Positions 8,229-16,713 of a DNA stretch of 22,282 nucleotides are shown piece by piece. The position numbers and the translations under genes were made by a program. Origin of the DNA: Candidatus Zhuqueibacterota bacterium RBG_16_48_16 (GTDB taxonomy: Bacteria; Zhuqueibacterota; Zhuqueibacteria; Residuimicrobiales; Sediminimicrobiaceae); NCBI GenBank assembly GCA_001771235.1, contig METF01000251.1:3986-26267 (forward strand), read 5' to 3'. A model generated the notes under the pieces. It was given only the letters and a program-made list of their open reading frames with translations, was not told where the DNA came from and did not search any database. Each line of letters begins with the position of its first letter. Within the stretch, counting starts at the first letter, position 1.

Positions 8229-9431
8229 ATGTTTTCTGAAAAAAAAATACTTATTGGAATTGCGGGGGGAATTGCCGCTTATAAAGCCGCGGAGCTTGTA
8301 AGACAATTTAAAAAAAACTCGGCAAAAGTGCGGGTGATGATGACCCAGGCGGCATTGAATTTCATAACTCCATTGACGCTCGGAACCCTGTCGGAAAACC
8401 CGGTTCTTCTCGATCTTTTTTCCCAGGAGGAAAACCAGTCAACCGTTCATATCGATTGGGCGCGCTGGCCTGATGTGATCATCCTATGCCCGGCGACACT
8501 CAATGTGGTGGGTAAAATCGCTTCCGGCATTGCCGATGACGCCGTAACGACGACCATCCTGGCATCGACGGCGCCGGTGATATTCTGTCCGGCGATGAAC
8601 AAAGAAATGTATGCCAATAAAATTTACCAGGCGAACCAGGAAAAGCTTATCAGCAACGGCTATCATTTTGTCGCGCCTGGAAAAGGAGAGCTGGCTTGCG
8701 GAGAAGAAGGGTGGGGGAGGCTGGCCGAGCTTGAAGATATTTTGTCCGAGGCAAAACGTGTTTTATTTGGTGATCAGGCGCTGAAAGGCAAGAAGGTGCT
8801 CATAACCGCCGGTCCCACGCGCGAGCCTATAGACCCGGTGCGTTTCATATCCAACCGATCGTCAGGCAAGATGGGATTCGCCCTGGCCGAAGCGGCGGTT
8901 ATGCGGGGGGCTGATGTCACCCTGGTCAGCGGTCCAGGCTGTCTAAAGCCTTTTCCGGGCATTCGATTCATCTCCGTGCAAACCGCAACGGAAATGGCAA
9001 ACCAGGTGGCCGGTTGCCTGCCTGAAGCGGATGTGCTGGTCATGGCGGCGGCCGTAAGTGATTACCGCCCCAAAGTATCTTCGGCACGGAAAATCAAAAA
9101 GGACGATGTCGGTTTCGCCATCGAGATCGAAAGAAATGATGACATCCTGCTAAAGGCGAGCGAAAACAAAGGCAGCAGAATTCACGTCGGCTTTTCCGTT
9201 GAAACGGAGAATGAAATCGAGAATTCTCTGTGCAAGCTGCGAAAAAAGGATCTCGATCTTATTGTGGTGAACAATCCGTTGGAGGACGGCTCGGGATTTG
9301 AATGGGATACGAATAAAGTTTGTTTGATTGATAAAGCTGAGCGTGTGGAGCGTTATCCTTTATTGAGTAAATCGGAGCTGGCCGACAGGATTCTTGACAA
9401 GATGATAGGGCTTTTGAAAACCGAGCAATGA
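8229..9431 (+). CDS. coaBC: bifunctional phosphopantothenoylcysteine decarboxylase/phosphopantothenate-cysteine ligase
   Basis: Catalyses two steps of coenzyme A synthesis: joining cysteine to 4'-phosphopantothenate (CoaB, with CTP) and decarboxylating the product (CoaC, FMN-dependent). Numbered from ATG 8229 (400 residues), the CoaC half has GGIAAYKAAEL, catalytic His74 in HIDWAR, PAMN at 121-124 and Cys157 in LACGEEGWGRL. The CoaB half begins near 188 with KVLITAGPTREPIDPVRFISN (Asn210 equivalent) and SSGKMGFALA, then the lysine motif ARKIKK at 286-291. These positions almost coincide with E. coli His75, Asn125, Cys158, Asn210 and Lys289. TTG at 8220 would add three residues; neither start has a clear ribosome site. 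It follows rpoZ by 20 nt. Confidence 0.96.
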   Translation: MFSEKKILIGIAGGIAAYKAAELVRQFKKNSAKVRVMMTQAALNFITPLTLGTLSENPVLLDLFSQEENQSTVHIDWARWPDVIILCPATLNVVGKIASGIADDAVTTTILASTAPVIFCPAMNKEMYANKIYQANQEKLISNGYHFVAPGKGELACGEEGWGRLAELEDILSEAKRVLFGDQALKGKKVLITAGPTREPIDPVRFISNRSSGKMGFALAEAAVMRGADVTLVSGPGCLKPFPGIRFISVQTATEMANQVAGCLPEADVLVMAAAVSDYRPKVSSARKIKKDDVGFAIEIERNDDILLKASENKGSRIHVGFSVETENEIENSLCKLRKKDLDLIVVNNPLEDGSGFEWDTNKVCLIDKAERVERYPLLSKSELADRILDKMIGLLKTEQ

Positions 9432-9556
9432 ATCGCACCATTAGATTATTCTCATAGAAAATATACCTGCCTCAGCGTAGAGTTAAAGCATTCTCCGAAC
9501 AAATCGCAAGACAACAAAGTTCTTATCTCACAAAAGATGTCTCCACTTCACTGCTT

Positions 9557-10255
9557 ATGAATTTTGAAGAATATCAACACCGGATTGAGCAATTTTTAAA
9601 GAACGAGATCGAGCTTTATGGCGATGAGCTGGTGCTGCCCAGGGACGCAGTTCAAGCGCTCTTTGATGTTCATGAGTCCCAGGCGGATTGGCAGAGCATC
9701 GGCGATCTGGCCCAATTCCATTCGGCGATCAAAGATTGTTTAAAATGCCCTCTCGGCGGGAACCGCATTAAATTTGTATTCGGCAGTGGCAATCCCGCTG
9801 CCGAAATCATGCTCATCGGCGAAGCCCCCGGAGCGGACGAAGACAGGCAAGGCCTTCCCTTCGTCGGCAAAGCAGGACAACTTTTGGACAAAATATTGGC
9901 GGCCATCCAGCTCGATAGAAACGAAGTCTATATTGGCAATATCATCAAGTGCCGACCTCCGCAAAATCGCGATCCATTGCCCCAGGAAATCGAGGCGTGT
10001 CTCCCTTATCTGCACAAACAGATTGAATTGGTCGATCCAACGATTATTTTATGTCTGGGCCGTATCGCCGCCCAGACGCTTTTGAGAACTACCGAATCGT
10101 TAGGCCGGTTGCGTTCAAAGGTGCACGACTATTTTGGCAGAAAGCTGATTGTGACGTATCATCCCGCAGCGCTTCTGAGATATCCGCAATACAAGCGGGA
10201 TACATGGGAGGACGTTCAGCTTTTGCAAAGGATTTATATTGAATCAAAAAAATAA
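9557..10255 (+). CDS. udg: type-4 (family 4) uracil-DNA glycosylase with iron-sulfur cluster
   Basis: Removes uracil from DNA in base-excision repair. The 232 residues have a short N-terminal extension, then CLKCPL (Cys61, Cys64), GEAPGADEDRQGLPFVGKAGQLL at 88-110 (motif A), IGNIIKCRPPQNRDP (Cys132), Cys148 in EIEACLPYL, and the HPAALLR motif at 202-208. The four cysteines match the 4Fe-4S ligands of family-4 enzymes, first known from thermophiles but now found widely. The ATG at 9557 has no obvious ribosome site; no other start lies in frame nearby. A 125-nt gap separates it from coaBC, and it runs into dnaB after 19 nt. Confidence 0.94.
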   Translation: MNFEEYQHRIEQFLKNEIELYGDELVLPRDAVQALFDVHESQADWQSIGDLAQFHSAIKDCLKCPLGGNRIKFVFGSGNPAAEIMLIGEAPGADEDRQGLPFVGKAGQLLDKILAAIQLDRNEVYIGNIIKCRPPQNRDPLPQEIEACLPYLHKQIELVDPTIILCLGRIAAQTLLRTTESLGRLRSKVHDYFGRKLIVTYHPAALLRYPQYKRDTWEDVQLLQRIYIESKK

Positions 10256-10274
10256 GCTTGGGATATTTTGCTAA

Positions 10275-11651
10275 ATGGCAAAAGACAACGACACGATAGG
10301 TCGCATGCCGCCGCAATCGATAGAAGCCGAAATGGCTGTCCTGGGTTCCATGCTTATGGAGCCGGAGGCTGCAAATATGGCAATCGAAAAACTTGATGAA
10401 GCGTGCTTTTATCGCGAGGCGCACAATAAAATATTTCGGGTTGCCACCAGCCTCTACCTTCGTAATGAGCCGATAGATATCCTGACAGTGTCTACGGAGC
10501 TGGAAAAGAAAAACGAATTGGAATCTATCGGTGGGCGATATTATTTGACCGAGCTGGTCGAACGGATTCCTTCGGCGGCGAATGTTGAATACTATTGCAA
10601 TATTGTTTTGGATAAAGCCGTATTGCGGAAAATGATCGCTGTTTCCTCTGAAATCCAGCAGGACTGCTACGAAGCGGCAGAAGAGGCCCATGATATTGTC
10701 GACAAGGCCGAAAGCAAAATTTTCGAGCTTGCCGAGACCCGCCACCGCAAGGACTATCATCACATTAAAAAGGTCCTGCAACAGACTATGGAGACCTACG
10801 AAAGTTATCATGGGCGTGCCGGCGGGATCACAGGCGTACCGACGGGCTACAAAGAGTTGGATGAATTGTTGTCCGGGCTGCAGAAATCGGAGCTGATCAT
10901 TCTGGCGGCCAGGCCGTCGATGGGCAAAACGGCTCTTGCACTCAACATCGCCAGAAGGGCAGCAAAGACGGGTCGCCCGGTGGGTATTTTTAGTCTGGAA
11001 ATGTCATCGGTGCAATTAGCCATGCGAATGCTCTGCTCGGAAGCGCGGGTGGATTCTCACAAGGCGAGGACGGGCAAGCTCCCCGATAACGAATGGATGA
11101 GACTGAGTATGGCCGTTGGGGGCTTGGCAGATGCCCCGATCTACATCGATGACACGCCGAGCATGAACATACTTGAGCTCCGCTCAAAAGCCCGGAGGCT
11201 GAAAGCGGAATTCGATATTGCCCTGTTGGTGGTGGATTATTTGCAGCTCCTTCATGGCGTAGGCAAAGTTGAGAGCCGCCAAATCGAAATATCCATGATC
11301 TCACAATCTCTGAAAGCATTGGCAAAAGAACTGGACATTCCTATTCTGGCTTTATCCCAGCTCTCCAGGGCTGTGGAATCGCGTGGCGGCGAAAGACGGC
11401 CGTTGCTTTCGGATTTGCGGGAATCCGGTGCCATCGAACAGGATGCTGATGTTGTCATTTTCATCTATCGCCCGGCAGGCTACGGACAAGTGGAACCCGA
11501 GATGGAGCGCGTTGCGGAAATAATAGTGGCCAAACAGCGAAACGGACCTACGGATAGAGTGGAGCTTGTGTTTCTCAAGGAATATGTTCAGTTCGAAAAC
11601 AAAGAAGAATATGCCGAACATTTGCCAACGGTTACGCCTGACTTGTTTTAG
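10275..11651 (+). CDS. dnaB: replicative DNA helicase DnaB
   Basis: Hexameric helicase that opens the replication fork 5' to 3'. It has 458 residues. The N-terminal domain starts MPPQSIEAEMAVLGSMLME, the typical primase-interacting fold. A linker precedes the RecA-like domain near 180. Walker A is ARPSMGKTA at 212-220, Walker B is LLVVDYLQLL with Asp321, SQLSRAVESR lies at 361-370, and the DLRESGAIEQDADVVIFIYRP segment follows. The P-loop and DYLQ boxes, where DnaB inteins often insert, are uninterrupted. It starts 19 nt after the udg stop, so the two are probably one transcript. The palindromic element starts 3 nt after its TAG stop. Confidence 0.98.
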   Translation: MAKDNDTIGRMPPQSIEAEMAVLGSMLMEPEAANMAIEKLDEACFYREAHNKIFRVATSLYLRNEPIDILTVSTELEKKNELESIGGRYYLTELVERIPSAANVEYYCNIVLDKAVLRKMIAVSSEIQQDCYEAAEEAHDIVDKAESKIFELAETRHRKDYHHIKKVLQQTMETYESYHGRAGGITGVPTGYKELDELLSGLQKSELIILAARPSMGKTALALNIARRAAKTGRPVGIFSLEMSSVQLAMRMLCSEARVDSHKARTGKLPDNEWMRLSMAVGGLADAPIYIDDTPSMNILELRSKARRLKAEFDIALLVVDYLQLLHGVGKVESRQIEISMISQSLKALAKELDIPILALSQLSRAVESRGGERRPLLSDLRESGAIEQDADVVIFIYRPAGYGQVEPEMERVAEIIVAKQRNGPTDRVELVFLKEYVQFENKEEYAEHLPTVTPDLF

Positions 11652-11654
11652 CCC

Positions 11655-11783
11655 GCATAATTCATGAATTGACTGAATGTGCGACGCACTTGGTTTTCTT
11701 GCTGTGAAGCAATAAGTAGGCATGACTTCAGTCATTTCAAAAAGTGCGTCGCACATTTTTCGCTTTTTGTGAATGAATTATGC
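11655..11783. repeat. 129-bp nested palindromic element between dnaB and rel (element D)
   Basis: Outer arms of 11 bp (GCATAATTCAT at 11655-11665, complement at 11773-11783) enclose inner arms of 16 bp (AATGTGCGACGCACTT at 11676-11691, exact complement at 11742-11757) around a 50-nt loop. Each inner arm is itself palindromic (GTGCG-A-CGCAC). TGACTGAA (11670-11677) also has its complement at 11727-11734. The second inner arm is followed by ATTTTT, so a short GTGC-GTC-GCAC hairpin plus T-run could end dnaB transcription. The nested layout also suggests a MITE-like or REP-like unit, but no flanking target duplication is seen. Confidence 0.8.
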
Positions 11784-11897
11784 AGATTAGACCTCTGACG
11801 GATTTGGCATTATTTATTTTCAGGAATACCGGTCTGTGAGCGTTGTTTAATATGCTAGAAAACATATAGTTGGTACTTACGGATTGAGCCGTTTTTT

Positions 11898-14042
11898 ATG
11901 GATACCGCCTCGACAAAAGTGTTTGAAGGCCTGTTGCGCCGAATAATTCGATATAACCATTCGGTGGATACCCATTTGCTCAGGCGCGCCTTCGAATTCA
12001 GCTTTAGTGCGCACAAAAACCAACTGCGAAAGTCGGGGGAGCCATATTTTGCCCATCCGTTAGAGGTGGCGAAGATCTTGACCAATTTAAAGATGGACTA
12101 TGAGACCATTGCCGGTGGAGTGCTTCATGATGTCGCCGAAGATACCGATATTACCATACAGAAGGTAGAGGAAGAATTTGGTCCGAATATCGCACTCCTG
12201 GTCGATGGTGTGACCAAGATATCCGAATTAAAGCTATTGGAATTCGAGGAGCGCCAGGCGGAGAATTTCCGAAAAATGCTGCTCTCCATGGTGCAGGACA
12301 TAAGGGTCATTCTCATTAAATTTGCCGACAGGTTGCATAACATGCGCACCCTGGAATATCTGCCGCCCAAAAAAGGTCGGAGGATCGCTTTGGAGACCCG
12401 CGAGGTATACGCCCCCCTGGCTCATCGGCTTGGTTTAGCCAAAGTCAAGTGGGAGCTGGAAGATCTCACGCTAAAATACCTGGAGCCTGAAATTTATAAT
12501 GACATCGTCGGCAGGGTCGAGGGAACTCGCATGGAAAGAGAAAGCCTGATCCGTCGCGTAACCAGACCGATAAGGAATAATCTGGTTGAGGCAAAAATTC
12601 AGGCTCATTTTGAAGGCAGGCCAAAACATTTTTATAGCATATATAACAAGATTACCAAAAGAGGAGTGCCCTTCGAAGATATTTATGATCTTCTCGCTAT
12701 TCGCATTGTTGTTGACAAGGTCGAAGAATGCTATCACGCTCTGGGGATTGTCCATTCTCTTTACACGCCCATACACGAACGATTTAAGGATTACATTGCC
12801 ACTCCCAAAATGAATGGCTACCAGTCGCTTCACACCACCGTCATTGGCCCGGAAGGCCGGAAAATCGAAATTCAGATTCGCACGGAGAAAATGCAGCGAA
12901 CTGCTGAGGAAGGGATCGCGGCACACTGGCGCTATAAAGAAGGCAAATTAAAAGAGGACGACCTGGACAAGCATCTGCACTGGCTGCGCCAGGTATTGGA
13001 TACGGAAGAAGCGCAGATCGATTCGGGCTCCTTTATGGAGCACTTGAAGATAAATTTGTTTCAGGATGAAGTGTTCGTTTTTACCCCCAAAGGCGACCTT
13101 TACCGACTGCCCGCTCAATCCACACCGGTTGATTTTGCTTTTGCAGTCCATACGGATATAGGAATGAACTGCCTCGCGGCAAAGGTCAGCGGTCGTATCG
13201 TACCGCTGAGCTACCAATTGAAAAGTGGCGATGCGGTTGAAATTCTAACCTCGTCTAACCAGACACCGAACGAAGATTGGCTGAAATTCGTTGTAACGAG
13301 CAAGGCAAAAAGCAAGATAAGGAGATATATTAGAGACTCCCAGCTCGAAAACAGCATCAATCTCGGGCTGGAAATGCTCGACAGGGCGTTGAGCCGCTAC
13401 TCAATCAAGCTCAAAACGTTGAACCTGGATGAGATTGCCAAAAATTTCGGATTGAGAGAAAAAACCCAGCTATTTGCCCAGGTTGGCCGAGGTGAAATTA
13501 AGACCGATGCTGTGATCAGAAAAATTGTGCCTGAGAAACAATTAGAGTTGCCTGAGCAATCCGTCTTTAAAAAGTTCGTTGACAGGGCCAGGAAATCCAG
13601 TCGCGGCATTCGCGTTGCCGGAATGGACAACATCATGATTACCTTTGGCAAGTGTTGTAATCCGGTACCGGGCGAGCCCATAACGGGAATTGTCACCCGG
13701 GGTAAAGGCATTGTCATTCATACAAACATCTGCAATAATTTGCAAAAACTGATGCAGGAGCCGGAGAGAATTGTCGATGTATCCTGGGATGTTGAAAAAG
13801 GCTCGCGTTTCTTAGCCGCTGTTTTTGTGCTCGGAGAACGGCGGAACAAATTCCTGAGTGAAATTTCCGATTCAATCGCCAATTCGGACTGCAATATTGT
13901 TGAGGTTGCCATGAATTCCGAAAATTCACTGGTCAACTGTAGCTTGAATATCGAGGTGTATGACCTCGATCATTTAAATCGGCTTATAAGTAAAATTAAA
14001 AAGATTCCCGGTGTGATTTCTGTCGGACGTTTACGCGATTGA
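11898..14042 (+). CDS. rel: bifunctional (p)ppGpp synthetase/hydrolase (RelA/SpoT homologue)
   Basis: Makes and degrades the stringent-response alarmone (p)ppGpp. The 714 residues carry all RSH domains. The hydrolase HD domain has His53, His77, Asp78 and Asp144, the same numbers as the Mn-binding residues of the Streptococcus equisimilis enzyme, so hydrolase activity is expected. The synthetase domain has Asp264 in YDLLAIRI, RFKD at 295-298 (the RXKD form of bifunctional enzymes rather than the EXDD of RelA), NGYQSLHT and Glu324. Then come the TGS domain (about 391-452), the zinc-finger-type CC at 587-588 with His609 and Cys613, and a C-terminal ACT domain from about 645. No strong ribosome site precedes the ATG. 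The symbol could equally be spoT. Confidence 0.96.
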   Translation: MDTASTKVFEGLLRRIIRYNHSVDTHLLRRAFEFSFSAHKNQLRKSGEPYFAHPLEVAKILTNLKMDYETIAGGVLHDVAEDTDITIQKVEEEFGPNIALLVDGVTKISELKLLEFEERQAENFRKMLLSMVQDIRVILIKFADRLHNMRTLEYLPPKKGRRIALETREVYAPLAHRLGLAKVKWELEDLTLKYLEPEIYNDIVGRVEGTRMERESLIRRVTRPIRNNLVEAKIQAHFEGRPKHFYSIYNKITKRGVPFEDIYDLLAIRIVVDKVEECYHALGIVHSLYTPIHERFKDYIATPKMNGYQSLHTTVIGPEGRKIEIQIRTEKMQRTAEEGIAAHWRYKEGKLKEDDLDKHLHWLRQVLDTEEAQIDSGSFMEHLKINLFQDEVFVFTPKGDLYRLPAQSTPVDFAFAVHTDIGMNCLAAKVSGRIVPLSYQLKSGDAVEILTSSNQTPNEDWLKFVVTSKAKSKIRRYIRDSQLENSINLGLEMLDRALSRYSIKLKTLNLDEIAKNFGLREKTQLFAQVGRGEIKTDAVIRKIVPEKQLELPEQSVFKKFVDRARKSSRGIRVAGMDNIMITFGKCCNPVPGEPITGIVTRGKGIVIHTNICNNLQKLMQEPERIVDVSWDVEKGSRFLAAVFVLGERRNKFLSEISDSIANSDCNIVEVAMNSENSLVNCSLNIEVYDLDHLNRLISKIKKIPGVISVGRLRD

Positions 14043-14054
14043 TACGCTGAATAA

Positions 14055-14089
14055 TGGCACAATTGTTAAAATTAGCCACTATTTTTTTT
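14055..14089 (+). terminator. possible intrinsic terminator after rel
   Basis: Thirteen bases after the rel stop, TGGC (14055-14058) and AATT (14061-14064) pair with AATT (14070-14073) and GCCA (14075-14078) around a 5-nt loop, with a small bulge. Eight T residues follow at 14082-14089. The stem is short and AT-rich, so efficiency may be modest. Confidence 0.45.
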
Positions 14090-14110
14090 ACAGTGTTACA
14101 ATTTTTATGT

Positions 14111-14138
14111 TTGATTTTTATTCATGGTATTGTAAATT
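14111..14138 (+). promoter_or_regulatory. candidate promoter for the HU-family gene
   Basis: TTGATT at 14111-14116, a 16-nt spacer and TAAATT at 14133-14138, about 41 nt before the ATG. It lies just after the proposed rel terminator, which fits separate transcription of an abundant nucleoid protein. The region is very AT-rich, so alternative boxes exist. Confidence 0.35.
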
Positions 14139-14179
14139 AGAAAGTTCAGGCATCAAAAAAAAAGCAAGGAGAATACTCT

Positions 14180-14509
14180 ATGGTGACAGAATCCAAAAAA
14201 ACGATAACCAAAAAGGATGTATCAAAGAGAACGGCAAAAATAGTTAGCGAAAAGATCTATCTCACTGAAAAGGTTGTTGATGGTGTTTTCCAGGCACTGC
14301 GTGAATTCATGTCTGAAGCTGATCCGGAAGTCCGTATAGAAATTCGAGATTTTGGCGTTTTCGAGGTCAAAAAAACCAAGCCAAAACCAAAAGCAAGAAA
14401 TCCCAAGACCGGCGAAATCATTTATGTACCTGCTCGGCGGAAGACGCATTTTAAGGCTGGCAAGCTATTGAAAGAGGTTCTCAAACAGCCACTTGAGAAT
14501 GAAGATTGA
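14180..14509 (+). CDS. HU/IHF-family DNA-binding protein
   Basis: Small dimeric nucleoid protein that bends DNA. The 109 residues have the HU fold: N-terminal helices (about 10-45), the RIEIRDFGVFEVKKTKP beta segment, the DNA-intercalating arm RNPKTGE at 73-79 with the conserved Pro75, and the closing PARRKTHFKAGKLLKE. A Lys-rich N-terminal extension (MVTESKKTITKKD) makes it slightly longer than the usual 90 residues. AAGGAG at 14166-14171 is 8 nt before the ATG, a strong site matching high expression. Whether it acts as HU or as an IHF-like specific binder cannot be told from sequence. Confidence 0.93.
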   Translation: MVTESKKTITKKDVSKRTAKIVSEKIYLTEKVVDGVFQALREFMSEADPEVRIEIRDFGVFEVKKTKPKPKARNPKTGEIIYVPARRKTHFKAGKLLKEVLKQPLENED

Positions 14510-14545
14510 ACGTCAAGGCTATCGGCTCGATAAAAGGATTCCCTG

Positions 14546-15046
14546 TTGCCTATTATTAAGGACTTGAAACATGAGGCCGGAACAATACCTTCCGGACGCA
14601 TCATGGGTGTCGATTACGGACAGCGAAGAATCGGACTCGCGCTTTCCGATCCGACACAGACTTTATCATCGAGTTTGATGACCATTACTAATAAAGGGAT
14701 CAATGCCGTTGTAGCGGAATTGCGAAGGATTGTTACTGAAAATTCAATACCCGCGATTGTCGTCGGCATGCCGTTGAATATGAATGGGTCGGTTGGGCCT
14801 CGAGGAGAAGAAACCATAGGTTTCATGAATGTCATTAACGATCGACTCCAACTGCCTGTTATTCCCTGGGACGAACGCCTGACCAGCGTGAGTGCCCAGC
14901 AGGTGCTCATACTAAGCGGAAAATCTCCTTCCAGGAATAAAGATAAAATTGACCGTATTGCCGCGGCAATACTTTTACAAACATTTTTAGATCGGTTGAA
15001 GATTCTTCGATCATCCATGATAAAAGATGATGCTGATACGAGCTGA
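14546..15046 (+). CDS. ruvX: Holliday junction resolvase-like protein RuvX (YqgF)
   Basis: RNase H-like fold nuclease linked to processing of 16S rRNA ends and to recombination. The 166 residues contain MGVDYGQRRIGLALSD (Asp23), VVGMPLNMNGSVGPR, DERLTS and DKIDRIAAAILLQTFLD, which together hold the family's acidic active site. The TTG at 14546 is preferred because AGGA (14535-14538) sits 7 nt upstream. An ATG at 14603 would remove 19 residues and start directly at the core strand. The gene follows the HU-family gene by 36 nt, so it is likely in the same transcript. Confidence 0.92.
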   Translation: MPIIKDLKHEAGTIPSGRIMGVDYGQRRIGLALSDPTQTLSSSLMTITNKGINAVVAELRRIVTENSIPAIVVGMPLNMNGSVGPRGEETIGFMNVINDRLQLPVIPWDERLTSVSAQQVLILSGKSPSRNKDKIDRIAAAILLQTFLDRLKILRSSMIKDDADTS

Positions 15047-15161
15047 GATAAGATAGTTATTTTTGTCGCGATGGCCATTCATTTTATAGATGTTAAAATG
15101 CACCCTCGAACCTTCTTTATAAGCAATCGTTCTTTGTTCATTACTTTTTTCTCAGGCGTCA

Positions 15162-16709
15162 ATGAGAAATAATTTGGCGCTTTCAGCATTGACAGGGATA
15201 TTGGTCGCCCTTTCTCTCCCGCCTTTCAGGATGGGATTTCTTGCGTATGTGGCGCTGATCCCTTTTTTTTTGCTCATCGAGAATAAATCTTTAAAAGAAT
15301 CCTGCGTTTGGAGTTATGTCACCGGTTTATGTATTAATGTGACATCCCTGTTCTGGATCGGCTGGGTGACCATCCCGGGGCTTGTTGGTGCGCTCCTGAT
15401 ACTGCCTTTGTTCACGTCACTTTACGGCATCTTGCACGCATTTTTATTCCGCCGGTTTCATCAAGTCGCTTACCTGATTTCCCCTTTTCTATGGACGGCA
15501 TTCGAATATATACAGTCCTTTGGCGAAACGGCGTTTCCGTGGGTGACATTGGGTTACTCCCAAACCTACTATACCAAGATTATCCAGTTCGCCGAGTTCA
15601 CCTCGGTTTATGGCGTCAGCTTCCTCGTTGTCACCTTGAATGTGCTGCTGCTGTTTTTGTGGAAAAAATCGACTACCAGGAGACAGAAGAGCATCATAGT
15701 CGTGGCGGTTATTGCGCTCATTTTTTTTCCATATTTATACGGCCAAAAAGTGATGGTGAGCCTGCCAATAAAGGAAAAATTATGCAAGATCGCACTTTTG
15801 CAGGGGAATGTCGATCCGTTTGAAAAGTGGCAAAAATATACCGATGAAGATAACGTGCGCATCTATGAAACTCTAATTCGGGAAGCGGCGGCGAATCGCC
15901 CCGATTTGATTATTATGCCTGAAACCGCCATGCCATTTTTTCTGCGATACGAGCCACAGTATTTGCGAAGGTTGAGGCATATTGCGGATTCCCTGGATGT
16001 AGCAATATTCACAGGCGGCCTGGACTATGAATACAACCGGGGTGGACGTAATCATCATTATAATGCGACGTTTCTCATCGAGCCGCACTCGCTTGGTATC
16101 CAATCTTATCGAAAAATGCAGCTCGTCCCGTTTTCGGAAAAGGTACCCTATCGCAATTATTTCCCTTTCAATGTGCTCAAAAATTTGTTATTCGATATGG
16201 AACTTGGCATAGGTGATTATAGTTCAGGAGAGGATTATACGGTATTCTATCTTCCGATGAAAGATGAGGAAGAGAATGCGGACTCGTCTTCGGTCAACAT
16301 TACCCGGTTTTCTTCGGCGATATGCTACGAGTCCGTCTTTCCGGATATCAACAGGCGCTTTGTAAAAGAAAATATCGATTTCCTGACCGTCGTGACCAAT
16401 GATGCCTGGTTTGGCAAAACCTCGGCGCCTTATCAGCATGCTCAAATCGCCGTGTTCCGGGCCATTGAAAACAGAATATCGATAGCACGGTGCGCCAATA
16501 CTGGTATTTCCTGCTTTATCGATCCTTTTGGTCGGATTCGCAACGAGTCAAAGCTGTTTGTGAAAACCATTGTTGTGGATGACATTTCTCCCCGACTGGC
16601 GACCACATTTTATACCACGCACGGAAATGTTTTTGCAAAAATTGTCTCACTTGTATCAATTGTTGTCTTCATCGTTGGTATATTTAAAAAAGCGTTTCAC
16701 CGGGATTGA
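15162..16709 (+). CDS. lnt: apolipoprotein N-acyltransferase
   Basis: Inner-membrane enzyme that adds the third acyl chain to the N-terminal cysteine of lipoproteins, the last step of maturation. The 515 residues begin with several membrane helices (to about 195), followed by a periplasmic carbon-nitrogen hydrolase domain. Catalytic residues are Glu254 in IIMPETAMP, Lys318 in YRKMQLVPFSE (with Glu326), and Cys388 in SAICYESVFP (with Glu390), matching E. coli Glu267, Lys335, Glu343, Cys387 and Glu389. A final helix is near the C-terminus. BamD downstream carries a lipobox and would be a substrate. The next gene begins 4 nt after the stop. Confidence 0.96.
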   Translation: MRNNLALSALTGILVALSLPPFRMGFLAYVALIPFFLLIENKSLKESCVWSYVTGLCINVTSLFWIGWVTIPGLVGALLILPLFTSLYGILHAFLFRRFHQVAYLISPFLWTAFEYIQSFGETAFPWVTLGYSQTYYTKIIQFAEFTSVYGVSFLVVTLNVLLLFLWKKSTTRRQKSIIVVAVIALIFFPYLYGQKVMVSLPIKEKLCKIALLQGNVDPFEKWQKYTDEDNVRIYETLIREAAANRPDLIIMPETAMPFFLRYEPQYLRRLRHIADSLDVAIFTGGLDYEYNRGGRNHHYNATFLIEPHSLGIQSYRKMQLVPFSEKVPYRNYFPFNVLKNLLFDMELGIGDYSSGEDYTVFYLPMKDEEENADSSSVNITRFSSAICYESVFPDINRRFVKENIDFLTVVTNDAWFGKTSAPYQHAQIAVFRAIENRISIARCANTGISCFIDPFGRIRNESKLFVKTIVVDDISPRLATTFYTTHGNVFAKIVSLVSIVVFIVGIFKKAFHRD

Positions 16710-16713
16710 AAAA

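Noticed and set aside
10089..10811. 240-codon antisense frame across udg and dnaB
   Set aside because: It overlaps two certain genes and shows no motif or ribosome site.
11352..11756. 134-codon antisense frame covering the dnaB end and element D
   Set aside because: It reads through the palindromic repeat and the dnaB coding strand; no family resemblance.
16570..16713. Upstream ATG start for the second barrel protein, inside lnt
   Set aside because: It would bury the signal peptide about 48 residues into the protein; the TTG at 16714 gives a normal exported N-terminus.
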